Part shown: positions 18,401 to 25,241 of the stretch, piece after piece
How positions within the stretch are numbered: the first letter of the stretch is position 1
How the letters are laid out: every line of letters starts with the position of its first letter
DNA from: Ruminococcus sp.
Lineage (GTDB): Bacteria > Bacillota > Clostridia > Oscillospirales > Ruminococcaceae
NCBI GenBank assembly: GCA_017475555.1
Contig: JAFVFL010000002.1
Location: forward strand, 1 to 32,741
Direction of reading: 5' to 3'
Length of the DNA stretch: 32,741 nucleotides
The notes under the pieces: model-generated
What the model was told of the DNA's origin: nothing
Seen by the model: only the letters and a program-made list of their open reading frames with translations
Database searches by the model: none
Translations under genes and position numbers: made by a program

Positions 18401-20844
18401 AGTATATCGGAGTACCATGTCTCATATCCGACAAGATTGCCGAACGCAGCGTCATTCTCGCTTTCCAGCTCTGAAACGGACAATGCGTCAGATGTGCCCG
18501 CAGGGTTGATCCTGACATTCCGATCGAAGTACACCTTGAAATAATACTCCGCAGCCTTATCTCCGTTTTCCAGCCTCTCCTCCCATCTTTCAGCATTATC
18601 CGGTATCGTCACAGTAACACGCCCGTCACTGCCTGTAACGCCCTGACTGTTCATATCCAGAAATGCTCGTGTACTAAGTGTCTCATCCTTATCAGATGTA
18701 TAGTCCGGATCATCCTCATGGAACTCCACAATGTATCCGACACCCTCTGCCGGCTCACCATTTGCATTCGTGAGCTGCATGGTAAAGGTCCTGCCGTACA
18801 ATTCGCTCATATTCGGTGCGAAATTACCGGCGATACGCTTGTATATGTACGAGGAATACATACTTACCCTGTTCTTCACAATGGTACGTACACTGTCTGC
18901 CGTCAGCTGTGTCTCCTCCGGCGTAACTGTGTAGAAGCTGCTGCCGGATCGTATGCTTCCCGTATAATTTGTTTCCCTGACTGTGACAGGCTGTTCATCT
19001 GCGATACCTGCCGCTGTACGAAGCTTTGCAGCGTCAACGATAAGTGTATCCTGAGAAGTCATTCTTACAACTATCGTCCTGTTATCTCCTGCCTTGAGTG
19101 TGCAGTCAAATTCAGTGATCTTATCGCCGTTTTTATCGAGCAGGGTAAGATCAGACAGATCAGTATTTTTGAACTCCTCCGCTTCACTGCCCTCAAAGCT
19201 CAGCTCCAGCGTGACCTTCTCATCATCGAAGAGTGCCTGTATATCATCATCAAGTACAGAGTAGGCACCGGTATACTGCTTTTTAATTATTATCTTGCCC
19301 GGGTCGCCGTTGATAACATCAACAGCTGCAACGCTCTCAGTATCAGTCAGCACCACTCTCTGCGGATTCTGAGACAGTATCGTGAATCCTCCGCTTTTAG
19401 TGCTGTCCTCAGTATCCGGCACCTCATAAATATAGAACGTATCACCGACAGTACCGATCTTTTCAAGTGTCACCCTCTGACCGCTTTGCAGCTCGATCTC
19501 CCTGTAGTACCTGTAATCAGAAGCCACCTCCGCAGGCCGGGTCATCGCCGTTTCCGGTGCATTTGAATCCGCCGAACCGTCAAATTCCGCCTTTGACCAC
19601 ACCTGCACCCTGAATCTGAGCGATCCGTCTGGCTTTCTGTCAGAGGCTATTATCTTTTCAAGTGACAGATCACGCCGCTGATAATCGTTTATCAGGTTCA
19701 CAGACTTATCCGTTACATTTCCGTCAAGTGAGATACTGGTTTTCTCACTATCCTTTACCGCCTTGAACATATCTGTAACTGCAAGCGTAAAGCTCTTTTC
19801 ATACACCTCACCTGCATTGAACGTAACGGTATTCGACTCATGATCGTAATCAACACCTGCGATCTTATCAGCTGCCGGATCCATTTCCGTCCTGTCATCA
19901 AGAATCTCCTCGACCTTTAATGTCCTGTTGGCAGGAACATTTGTCAGCTTCACGACATATCCGGAATCCGCAACTCCGCACATCGGAACGACAAATTCGC
20001 CGTTTTCGTCAAGACCGCCCTCGATCACGATATCAGTGTCAGCCCATTTTGCCTGCTCGCTTGTATCTCCGTTTTCATCTGTGAGCCAGAGCTGCCACCT
20101 GATCTCATGCTCCGGATCCTGTACGACAGGCTCGTATTGCTTTGCAGCACCATTCTCAGCTGTCAGCCTGAAATGATACGCAAACCCATTCAGGTCAGTG
20201 CCGGCAGCATTTGTTACTGTCTTTTTCAGGAGCAGCGAACGGTACTTGTAATAGTTATTGTATGCCGCCTGGTAATCCACTATCGCCGTGCCGCCAAGCT
20301 TGCCGGTCATCAGGAATTTTTCCGGCTGCCATGAAGATGTACTGTTCTCGTCAGGCATGAGCTGGCTGCCGCCGCTTGTATCCTCATATGTTACCTTTTC
20401 CGAGAAATCATCATAAAATTCGTCTCCGTCAGCAAAATCCACATTGACCTCTTCAACGCTGAAATAATATTTAGGCTTGCCACGGTTATCGAGCATACCA
20501 TCGTAGGCGCGGAGCGCACCGAGCGCATAAAGCATCATCTGCGGGTTGTGGTCGGCATCGACAAAGACACCCTTCCCATTTTTGTAGTCCACGATGTGCA
20601 GCAGTCCGCGCCCCTGCTCGTCCCTGCCGATCACGATCATATCACCGGTACCGAAACCGCTCGGTGCGATATGACTGTAGTCCAGCTTTTCCTCCACCAG
20701 CGACAGCGGCTCTGCGCCGTTCCGCTTCATCTCCTCGATGATGCCGATCACGAATTCTGCATAGACATCCGTTGCCTGCTCGATCTCCTCGGTGTAATAC
20801 TCCGGCTGCGGGCGTTCCATGCGGTCATGCAGATACTTGCACAC
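15421..20844 (-). CDS. BspA-like leucine-rich-repeat/Cna-B adhesin, N-terminus replaced by phage DUF2800 segment
   Basis: 1,807 codons open. Residues 1-117 are a DUF2800 phage nuclease fragment (EEKLDYSHI, FGTGDMIVI, IVDYKNGKG, NPQMMLYALGAL); from about 125 the protein becomes a surface protein (KYYFSVEEVNVDF). Cna-B-type modules start near 206 (LLLKKTVTN), 391 (LSLEKIIAS), 518 (IIIKKQYTG), 665 (SYIYKRIAG) and 845 (PVRLTKKV). Residues about 1200-1700 are BspA-like LRR_5 repeats (IGNYAF.YC..L..V..S.I), ending in a plain polar tail without LPxTG or membrane anchor. The fusion removes any signal peptide, so the adhesin is probably not exported in this form. The start at 20844 (GTG) has no ribosome site. 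Bases 15700-17820 (LRR part) are clearly more A+T-rich than the flanks. Probably non-functional. Confidence 0.7.
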   Translation of the reverse strand: MCKYLHDRMERPQPEYYTEEIEQATDVYAEFVIGIIEEMKRNGAEPLSLVEEKLDYSHIAPSGFGTGDMIVIGRDEQGRGLLHIVDYKNGKGVFVDADHNPQMMLYALGALRAYDGMLDNRGKPKYYFSVEEVNVDFADGDEFYDDFSEKVTYEDTSGGSQLMPDENSTSSWQPEKFLMTGKLGGTAIVDYQAAYNNYYKYRSLLLKKTVTNAAGTDLNGFAYHFRLTAENGAAKQYEPVVQDPEHEIRWQLWLTDENGDTSEQAKWADTDIVIEGGLDENGEFVVPMCGVADSGYVVKLTNVPANRTLKVEEILDDRTEMDPAADKIAGVDYDHESNTVTFNAGEVYEKSFTLAVTDMFKAVKDSEKTSISLDGNVTDKSVNLINDYQRRDLSLEKIIASDRKPDGSLRFRVQVWSKAEFDGSADSNAPETAMTRPAEVASDYRYYREIELQSGQRVTLEKIGTVGDTFYIYEVPDTEDSTKSGGFTILSQNPQRVVLTDTESVAAVDVINGDPGKIIIKKQYTGAYSVLDDDIQALFDDEKVTLELSFEGSEAEEFKNTDLSDLTLLDKNGDKITEFDCTLKAGDNRTIVVRMTSQDTLIVDAAKLRTAAGIADEQPVTVRETNYTGSIRSGSSFYTVTPEETQLTADSVRTIVKNRVSMYSSYIYKRIAGNFAPNMSELYGRTFTMQLTNANGEPAEGVGYIVEFHEDDPDYTSDKDETLSTRAFLDMNSQGVTGSDGRVTVTIPDNAERWEERLENGDKAAEYYFKVYFDRNVRINPAGTSDALSVSELESENDAAFGNLVGYETWYSDILDYDKLNKGMQWQKNADTFVNSTDTTPVRLTKKVHPADGEELTENERDMVFTFTVRDIVNSNAQPVAGISYNVYDEDGSLVSRGNTTDELGQLQLRHGQTAVLQLPSYKFWRIDEVEDGEYRLYTNNGELVIDDQSGTVGTGYSLDISTRGDDGTAGYGESLAANQTAVDKNNAQEQGGGYILNSGLSLNKTYGNDVAIRNLALRTNYFTTSWRGQSPNRAGMEFYDLQTQNYDAVADVLSVYKPNYGVIGGGNNSKYPIYTSSGTSEADIQAIWNESGVLIWCSESFYSEHKDETSMPNTMQLYNASNTSIRHYTNTAFDLWVNEEITDSDTLRELTLPSEIRVLHGDNTVTWHKVNGVTKSAAADLDGNDGSNSNADGKFRKTILIAPNNIKAIGRDAFYKSCAGATQGFGFCEINLLGVEYVGERAFYLDGTSNNYTQPIDKITINGKNAYIKKNAFSFLKNVSEIELKGVNYVGVDSFNSATQSNTTNAKLTIDMTGENATIAAYAFNGSYFISSIVISGVHTIGQYAFQNNYHGSISSENKLIIIGDEEESSIGNYAFRYCSRLQKVNVSGIEKIGNNAFDGSNDINNVTISDVQTIENNAFQNCFKLSSGSTIPNQLTITGNAFENSYISTDVFYNCTNLKSVNISNINALKSGTNNGTSRVFRDCPNVETVSLTNVHTIGDFAFQKCTNLSNVTINNVNTIGNFVFENCYKNSNATDNTLTIIGNNSIGSVINQGAFSNCTYLKTVDISSIKTIADGSGSSNSGCVFFHDYNVNTINLNGIETIGNYAFVHSHITYGKIVGAKKIGNFAFEEGFINDAGYHTMYINGENDIEFTYRDFWKSNNLRALILPKGKVTMGEGCICNAVRIVIMQTDSIDDANASTLTFNTGNNGVGSVSPDAYLVYTNLSSADNPPTFGFSHVLYSDTLNQATADEAINAAGGNTAIHPDVIDLLGGTMPTNNSPRPPYQTAPMSELFVAYREHKDDEI

Positions 20845-21057
20845 CTTATACTCACACAGTTCATGCGCCGCCGTTCCCTCCTCGGCGAACTCGCTCGTGG
20901 TATTCGGGAACTACTCGTTCAGCCGTGCGGACGGGGTACAGTTCAGCCACCGCTTTGCCGCCGATGCAGACAGCACCGCATGAGCGCGGCTTGCGTGATC
21001 AGGCGGCACCATATTTGGCGGGATACCGGTGTTTACGGTCTGCTTCTTTCTGGGCAT
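20493..21057 (-). pseudogene. DUF2800 phage PD-(D/E)XK (Cas4/RecB-like) nuclease, truncated and with an in-frame TAG
   Basis: Starts ATGCCCAGAAAG at 21057 with GGAGGTGAGG upstream. The N-terminal part reads SASAAKRWLNCTPSARLNE, then TAG at 20913-20911 (codon 49), then FPNTTSEFAEEGTAAHEL in the same frame. Family members have a sense codon here, typically within E-x-FPDTTS; CAG to TAG is the simplest change. The nuclease core (GTGD, IVDYKNGKG) follows, then the homology stops near ALRAYDG (about 20493) where adhesin sequence begins. DUF2800 proteins sit in early replication/recombination clusters of Firmicute phages. The C-terminal half is lost. Confidence 0.8.
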
Positions 21058-21082
21058 GATACCTCACCTCCGAAATCAGATA

Positions 21083-21628
21083 TCAAAGCTGTGCAACATC
21101 CGTCAGGAATGCCTCATACTTATCCTGCGGCAGTGCACTGACCTTCTCCACGCCGTAGCTCTTCAGCAGCGCACCGATCTTATCGCTGTTGGCGCGGTTT
21201 TGCTTGATCTTCTGCACGATGATCTTAGTCAGATCGTCCGCCGTGACAGTCGATGTAGGCTCAGACTTCTTCTTTGCGGCCTTCGGCTGTGTCTTTGCCG
21301 GGGTCTTTGCCGAAGTCTTAACCGGAGCATCCTGCTTGGGCGGCTCTGCGGGAGTCTCTGCTTTCTCCGCAGGGGCATCATCTGTATCCCACGGCAGATC
21401 GTCTGCGGAGATGATCTCCTCAAAATCCGCAAGATTCAGATTCTCCGGTGCCTTGTCCTTGCTGACACCGTTCAGCGCCATGTCTGCCAGCTCCTTTGCG
21501 ATCGCAGGCTCTGCCGCGCTAAGGATCTGCACCACGCCGCCGAAGATCGTACCGATAGCATCGATCAGCTTTTTTGCATCGACCGGCACAGGCTCCGGCT
21601 GCGTGTTCTTCATATCAGTCGCCGTCAT
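21083..21628 (-). CDS. Phage or element protein with Ala/Pro/Lys-rich linker, function unknown
   Basis: 181 aa from the ATG at 21628, chosen because GAGGAGGG precedes it by 8 bases and it overlaps the previous gene's stop by 14 bases. N-terminal helical region (KKLIDAIGTIFGGVVQIL, about 13-50), acidic patch, then a low-complexity A/P/K/T linker (about 95-130), then a compact C-terminal helical domain (TADDLTKIIVQKIKQNR, GALLKSYGVEKVSALP). The C-terminal segment resembles short domains found beside DUF2800 genes in Clostridial prophages, but I cannot name a function. It lies 25 bases upstream of the DUF2800 start. Confidence 0.6.
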   Translation of the reverse strand: MTATDMKNTQPEPVPVDAKKLIDAIGTIFGGVVQILSAAEPAIAKELADMALNGVSKDKAPENLNLADFEEIISADDLPWDTDDAPAEKAETPAEPPKQDAPVKTSAKTPAKTQPKAAKKKSEPTSTVTADDLTKIIVQKIKQNRANSDKIGALLKSYGVEKVSALPQDKYEAFLTDVAQL

Positions 21629-22061
21629 AAAGCAGTCCCTCCTCATCATAGTCATCCGAGTCGATGCCGTCAAAGCCGTCACAGCCGTCACAGTCATCGC
21701 AGACAGTGCGCTCTCTGGTCACCATACGCTCAAGGCTCACGGTACGCTCCGTGCGGTCAGCGTTCTTGCGGCTCTTCGGATAAACGATCTCGAAGAACAC
21801 GCCGTCATCATCGACCTTCAGACGCATGATACCGACATCCAGCTCCATCTGCGGGAGCATCGAGGCGGACATCGACATGAACTTGAACATATCGGTGACG
21901 ATCTGCGCGATCCCCGATGCATGCTCGTCCATAGCGTGCTCGATCATAGACAGAGCATCCTGCTCCTTGTCCGCGCCCTGCTGCGCCTTACGGCTTTCCG
22001 GCTTGCTGCCGCCGTTATAGCGGAACTTCGGGTCTCTTGTGTTTCTCATAGGCATAGGCAT
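21615..22061 (-). CDS. Small phage or element protein with acidic, Cys-containing tail
   Basis: 148 aa from the first of three in-frame ATGs (22061, 22055, 22049); AAAGGAA touches the first ATG, so the second or third may be used. Basic N-terminus (RDPKFRYNGGSKPESRK), a helical middle with Met/Ser-rich MFKFMSMSASMLPQMEL, a small beta segment (VGIMRLKVDDDGVFFEIVYP) and an acidic tail CDDCDGCDGFDGIDSDDYDE with three close cysteines. No known family recognised. Coupled to the next gene by a 14-base overlap. Confidence 0.55.
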   Translation of the reverse strand: MPMPMRNTRDPKFRYNGGSKPESRKAQQGADKEQDALSMIEHAMDEHASGIAQIVTDMFKFMSMSASMLPQMELDVGIMRLKVDDDGVFFEIVYPKSRKNADRTERTVSLERMVTRERTVCDDCDGCDGFDGIDSDDYDEEGLLYDGD

Positions 22062-22079
22062 TTCCTTTCTGTTGCGGTC

Positions 22080-22142
22080 TCACGACCATGTAATGGTGAA
22101 CAGCCACAGCATCCGCCGCAGCCGTTCTCTTGTGGGAGACAT
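22080..22142 (-). CDS. 20-codon small ORF after repeat copy 1
   Basis: ATG TCT CCC ... TGA: begins MSPTRERLRRML and ends WLFTITWS. A basic start followed by a hydrophobic end, with AGAGG about 10 bases upstream, 12 bases downstream of the 44-bp repeat. It ends 18 bases before the next gene. Could be a leader peptide or small membrane peptide; translation is unproven. Confidence 0.3.
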   Translation of the reverse strand: MSPTRERLRRMLWLFTITWS

Positions 22143-22154
22143 TTTCAAGTGCCT

Positions 22155-22198
22155 CTACTATATAGCGTTTCGAGGGGGTGTTTGGGTAGTTTTTTCAG
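22155..22198 (-). repeat. 44-bp repeat, copy 1
   Basis: Read on the minus strand: arm CTGAAAAAACTACCCAAAC, then six bases ACCCCC, then arm TCGAAACGCTATATAGTAG. Both 19-bp arms are identical to copy 2; only the six central bases differ. The right arm contains CGCTATATAG, a -10-like element. Confidence 0.85.
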
Positions 22199-22208
22199 GA
22201 AAGTTTTT

Positions 22209-22271
22209 TCAGCATTTTTTACGATGTGTCTGGTGCATCCGATACCATTGGCGTATCAGTACAGCTCCCAT
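22209..22271 (-). CDS. 20-codon small ORF after repeat copy 2
   Basis: ATG GGA GCT ... TGC TGA, beginning MGAVLIRQWYRMH and ending QTHRKKC. AGGGGG lies 6 bases upstream (an ATG at 22277 in the same frame is too close to it). It sits directly after repeat copy 2 and its own stop is followed by AAAAAACT, as in the repeat arm. Translation unproven. Confidence 0.3.
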   Translation of the reverse strand: MGAVLIRQWYRMHQTHRKKC

Positions 22272-22281
22272 CAACATCCCC

Positions 22282-22325
22282 CTACTATATAGCGTTTCGA
22301 TATACCGTTTGGGTAGTTTTTTCAG
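22282..22325 (-). repeat. 44-bp repeat, copy 2
   Basis: Same two 19-bp arms as copy 1 with central bases GGTATA. Its first bases include the TGA stop of the sigma-like gene at 22322-22324. Copies 1 and 2 are in the same orientation, 83 bases apart. Confidence 0.85.
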
Positions 22326-23093
22326 AAAATATTTTTTGCTGCCTGTTCTGCCTTTTCCAGTCTGAAGCCAACAGATCTGTGATTGACACCGAGCATTCTG
22401 CCGATCTCACGCTGTGTGTACCCATATCTGTGATAAAGAATAAACGCCTCTCTCTGCTTGCGTGTCATTTTCGCAAGCATTTCCTCTCTGTTTTCCTTAC
22501 GAATCAGGATGTCCAGCGGATTAGCACCGATCTGCTCGTCCCATGCAAAACGGGCTCCCTCGGTATCAATGCTCGGCTGGCTCTCGACACCGTCATCCTG
22601 CTCCTCATCGTCATCATCGCTCTCTTCGGTATCGCAGTTTCCGAATCCGCGGGACATATTCTGTGTAATACGCTCCTCACCGAACAGCGCCACTACAACA
22701 GGCCACGCAGTCGAGAGCAACAGATCATCGGGCAACTCGTCCTTCTCCTTGAGATATTCCTTCTCCGCATCACGCAGCTTATTGAAGTGGTAGGTAAAGC
22801 TCACGCAGTACGGCAGCCAGAGGATGGTGTGACGACCGAGGCCGTTATCGTAGAGGGCAAAGCCGTTCTCGTAGATCTTGCAGCCGCTCTCCTGTGCGAC
22901 CGGCACGCCGCCGGATACAGCAAGTGCCGCTCTCGTGGGGGTCTTGCCCGATCTCTTCTGACCCGCCGTCAGACCGAGGATGGTCAGCAGGTCGCTGAAC
23001 GTGGTGTTGGCGCTGATCTCCGATGCAATGGCGGTGATGTTCTGAGCATTCTGCGCATTCTGAGCATCCAGTGTGATATTCATTATATCCATA
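22322..23093 (-). CDS. Element-borne sigma-70-region-4-like regulator B
   Basis: 257 aa from the ATG at 23093 (GGAAAGGAC 7 bases upstream; a GTG at 23203 would add a Cys-rich leader but has no ribosome site). N-terminal helical region with FSDLLTILGLTAG, a central part with KIYENGFALYDNGLGRHTILWLP, a strongly acidic Glu/Asp stretch (about 155-175), and a C-terminal helix-turn-helix MTRKQREAFILYHRYGYTQ plus IGRMLGVNHRSVGFRLEKAE, which matches sigma region 4. No region 2, so it is not a full sigma factor. Paralogue of the 23366 protein. Probably a transcription activator for the element's own promoters. Confidence 0.7.
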
Positions 23094-23365
23094 ATAAAGT
23101 CCTTTCCGCAGGACCTACACAGCGGCAGATGCTCACACCCCGGCACCAGACAAAAGGGCACGCAGGCAGACGATGTCCATGAGGGTACAGTTATCCATTG
23201 CACCAGACGTTCCGATTCGGAACTATCCGAAACTGCCCGGTGTATCTGTATTCCTCTGTGAGCATCTGTCCGCCAGTGCGCGCCCTGACTTACAAATGTT
23301 TTGATTGCTTAACTATTTGGCTGATCAACTGTTTCTTATCCGTTCTTATCGAATGGCTGTGAGTT
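23094..23365. other. 272-base gap between the two sigma-like genes
   Basis: No convincing gene or terminator. The stretch upstream of 23093 is open and Cys-rich in frame (CxxxC, CEHLPLCRSCGKDF) but lacks a start signal. A+T-rich bases at 23290-23345 could hold a promoter for regulator B; I see no good hexamer pair. Confidence 0.35.
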
Positions 23366-24073
23366 TTACTTTCTCACATCGCCGGGATGCACAGACTTGC
23401 GAATCTTTTTCAGAGCCACTTCAAGTCTGTCGCTGACCGACTTTCTGCCGATTCCCAGCGTTCTGCCGACCTCATCCAGTGTGTACCCCTCGCGGTAGTA
23501 GAGGTCGAACACTTCTCTCTGCTTGTCCGTCAGTTTTTCGATCACCTCCTCCTGCATGATCCTGCCGATCACGATATCCTCTACAGATTCGCCGTACCTC
23601 CATTTGTTGTACTGCTTCACATCAGCGGCGATCTGAGGATGCTCAGACATTCTTCTCTGCTCTGCAGTATTGTTGTTCTCCTCCAGCCTGTCCTCTGCGG
23701 TCAGCATCACCCTCACCGTCCACGGCATATCAAGGAACTCCTCAAAACGGATATCCGGCTTTGTGGCACTGTTCTTCTGTCTTGCGGTATCCTCATGAGC
23801 TGTGTTGTAATGATAATCCTTGCAGCGATCCAAATGGAAAACCGTATGCCGCTTGGCATTATGTGCCACGACAAAGCCGTTCTCGTAAACGATCATGCTG
23901 AAATCATGCGTAGTATAAACAGCGACCGGCGAAACACTGAGCCGAAGGGCCTTAGGTGTCGGGAGCGGATGCCCCGCCGTAGTTGCCGTGATATCCAGCA
24001 GTTCACGGAGCGTAATCTTCTCGTTGAGCATAGCAGTATTCGCTGTATCCATAATGTTTGTATTCATGATCAT
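23366..24073 (-). CDS. Element-borne sigma-70-region-4-like regulator A
   Basis: 235 aa from the ATG at 24073 (AAAGGAAGG just upstream; 24067 is an equally possible start). Same plan as regulator B: ITLRELLDITATTAGHPLP near the start, SMIVYENGFVVAHNAKRHTV in the middle (the YENGF / RHT pattern is shared), an extended region with PWTVRVMLTAEDRL, and a C-terminal region-4 helix-turn-helix LTDKQREVFDLYYREGYTLD, EVGRTLGIGRKSVSDRLEVAL. First or second gene of the minus-strand early cluster. Paralogy with B suggests duplication with divergence. Confidence 0.7.
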   Translation of the reverse strand: MIMNTNIMDTANTAMLNEKITLRELLDITATTAGHPLPTPKALRLSVSPVAVYTTHDFSMIVYENGFVVAHNAKRHTVFHLDRCKDYHYNTAHEDTARQKNSATKPDIRFEEFLDMPWTVRVMLTAEDRLEENNNTAEQRRMSEHPQIAADVKQYNKWRYGESVEDIVIGRIMQEEVIEKLTDKQREVFDLYYREGYTLDEVGRTLGIGRKSVSDRLEVALKKIRKSVHPGDVRK

Positions 24074-24099
24074 GTACCTTCCTTTCAAATTATCAGTGG

Positions 24100-24513
24100 T
24101 TAGTCGATCACACCATCTGCGGTATCTGCGTAACAGTTATCGGTCATGTTCCCATTGCCTGTGTAAACCCTGAAACCTTCAGCGGTGAACACAAGTATGC
24201 GGATACCGCACTTCCGTGCTTCCTTGATCTCGGCGCTCATACCGCTGCTGATACGCGGAGAGATGATCCACAACTCATCACAGGCTCTCAGCAGCTCCAG
24301 GCCCAAGTCCATGCCGAGCTTCCGCTCGAATGCGATCTCATCGTTCAGGAACTGCGTGAAGTAAACGTGCGGTGCGACCGGCATGAGACCGCGATAAGCG
24401 GCGAGCGTACAGGCATCGCAGGCGAGCTTGATATTTGCCTTCAGCTCATCGGGATGGTCTGCCTCCACCGGAGATACCGGGCGGAGGGGCGAACAGATAT
24501 ATACAAGTTTCAT
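24100..24513 (-). CDS. DUF7768/DUF4406-type protein, deoxyribosyltransferase-like fold
   Basis: 137 aa from the ATG at 24513 (AGGCAGG 7 bases upstream). MKLVYICSPLRPVS, APHVYFTQFLND, GMDLGLELLRACDELWI and ISSGMSAEIKEA are the landmark motifs of these small proteins, common in Firmicute phages and integrative elements. The fold is like nucleoside 2-deoxyribosyltransferases, so a role in nucleotide or NAD-related chemistry is possible but unproven. Leads the minus-strand early cluster and is divergent from the NACHT gene. Confidence 0.8.
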   Translation of the reverse strand: MKLVYICSPLRPVSPVEADHPDELKANIKLACDACTLAAYRGLMPVAPHVYFTQFLNDEIAFERKLGMDLGLELLRACDELWIISPRISSGMSAEIKEARKCGIRILVFTAEGFRVYTGNGNMTDNCYADTADGVID

Positions 24514-24818
24514 GTGATTTCCTGCCTTTCTGAAATGGGGGGGTCTGAATGTTGCGTATGCACCGACCGCCGCGGCATAAAAATAGCCGGATGCATACAG
24601 AGGGAGAACCATACAGCGTGGCTCTACGGTTCCGCTTGTCCACAGGGCAGACCTGTAGACTCGTGTCTGGTAGTAGATCGCTGTATGAACTTCTATCTTG
24701 CCGTATGCATCCGGCGTGAAGAGAGTTATTGTGCAGTCTTTGGGAGCTGCCCCACTGCTTTCATTGATTTATTTACAAGCTAATGTGTCATTTTTGATAC
24801 ATTGCTCATAAATAAGGC
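24514..24818. other. Gene-free stretch upstream of the DUF7768 gene
   Basis: No gene seen. It contains the 13-bp inverted repeat at 24586/24703 and a run of seven Gs at 24537-24543. Likely control region of the minus-strand cluster. Confidence 0.4.
24586..24715. repeat. 13-bp inverted repeat in the divergent control region
   Basis: GCCGGATGCATAC (24586-24598) and its exact reverse complement GTATGCATCCGGC (24703-24715), 104 bases apart. A pair of regulator sites or a long-loop structure are both possible. Confidence 0.5.
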
Positions 24819-24847
24819 TTGCTAAATGAACGCTTTTGTGGTAGAAT
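24819..24847 (+). promoter_or_regulatory. Candidate promoter for the NACHT gene
   Basis: TTGCTA (24819-24824), 17-base spacer, TAGAAT (24842-24847). If used, it gives a leader of nearly 390 bases that contains the GGGGAC repeat cluster and the palindromes before the start codon. Confidence 0.45.
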
Positions 24848-24989
24848 AGAAGATAGCTAAGTAGCTCCACACCGCCTCCAGCCGTGGTTCTGACCTCTGC
24901 TGGACTCTACTGCGGTTGTCTCAAAGCTGTCTTCCCGTCTCTCACTGTGATAAGTATAACAGATTCCTACGATTTTGTCAGTGACACTT

Positions 24990-25125
24990 GGGGACGCTTG
25001 GGGACGCTCGGGGACAAAAAAACTGTCCCCAAACAGGCACACAAAATAGCCAAAAACCGCTTGTTTTTTGCCATGGGGACAAAAAGGGACGATTTTGACG
25101 AAATAATCTGTCCCCAACTGTCCCC
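24990..25125. repeat. Cluster of GGGGAC / GTCCCC motifs (REP-like)
   Basis: GGGGAC at 24990, 25000, 25010 and 25075; GTCCCC at 25025, 25110 and 25120. The first three are spaced exactly 10 bases apart (TTGGGGACGC twice). GGGGACA and TGTCCCC (25010-25030) form a 7-bp stem with a 7-base loop, and an outer pairing of 25075-25080 with 25110-25125 is possible. Similar GGGGAC arrays occur scattered in bacterial genomes as REP-type elements; I infer that class here. Confidence 0.55.
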
Positions 25126-25200
25126 GCAATACCCTCGATCCAAACACTCACTGACGGCCGCCACAAGCAGCCTATCATCCGTATCCAGAATAATGACGCA

Positions 25201-25228
25201 TTGTGTACCGACACAAATGTATATACAT
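25201..25228 (+). promoter_or_regulatory. Two adjacent palindromes before the NACHT gene
   Basis: TTGTGT-ACCG-ACACAA (25201-25216) abuts ATGTATATACAT (25217-25228), a perfect 12-base palindrome. They end 2 bases before the AGGAG ribosome site at 25231. They may be repressor operators, or a small RNA structure controlling translation start. Confidence 0.45.
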
Positions 25229-25241
25229 AAAGGAGTACTGC

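Noticed and set aside
22155..22325. Possible CRISPR repeats
   Set aside because: Only two copies, 83 bases between them containing an ORF, and the arms are split by a variable centre; no cas genes.
22155..22325. Possible recombinase attachment sites
   Set aside because: The central six bases, which must match for strand exchange in most systems, are exactly the part that differs, and no recombinase gene is in the window.
23094..23203. Cys-rich N-terminal extension of regulator B from a GTG
   Set aside because: No ribosome site for the GTG, while ATG 23093 has one; the paralogue has no such extension.
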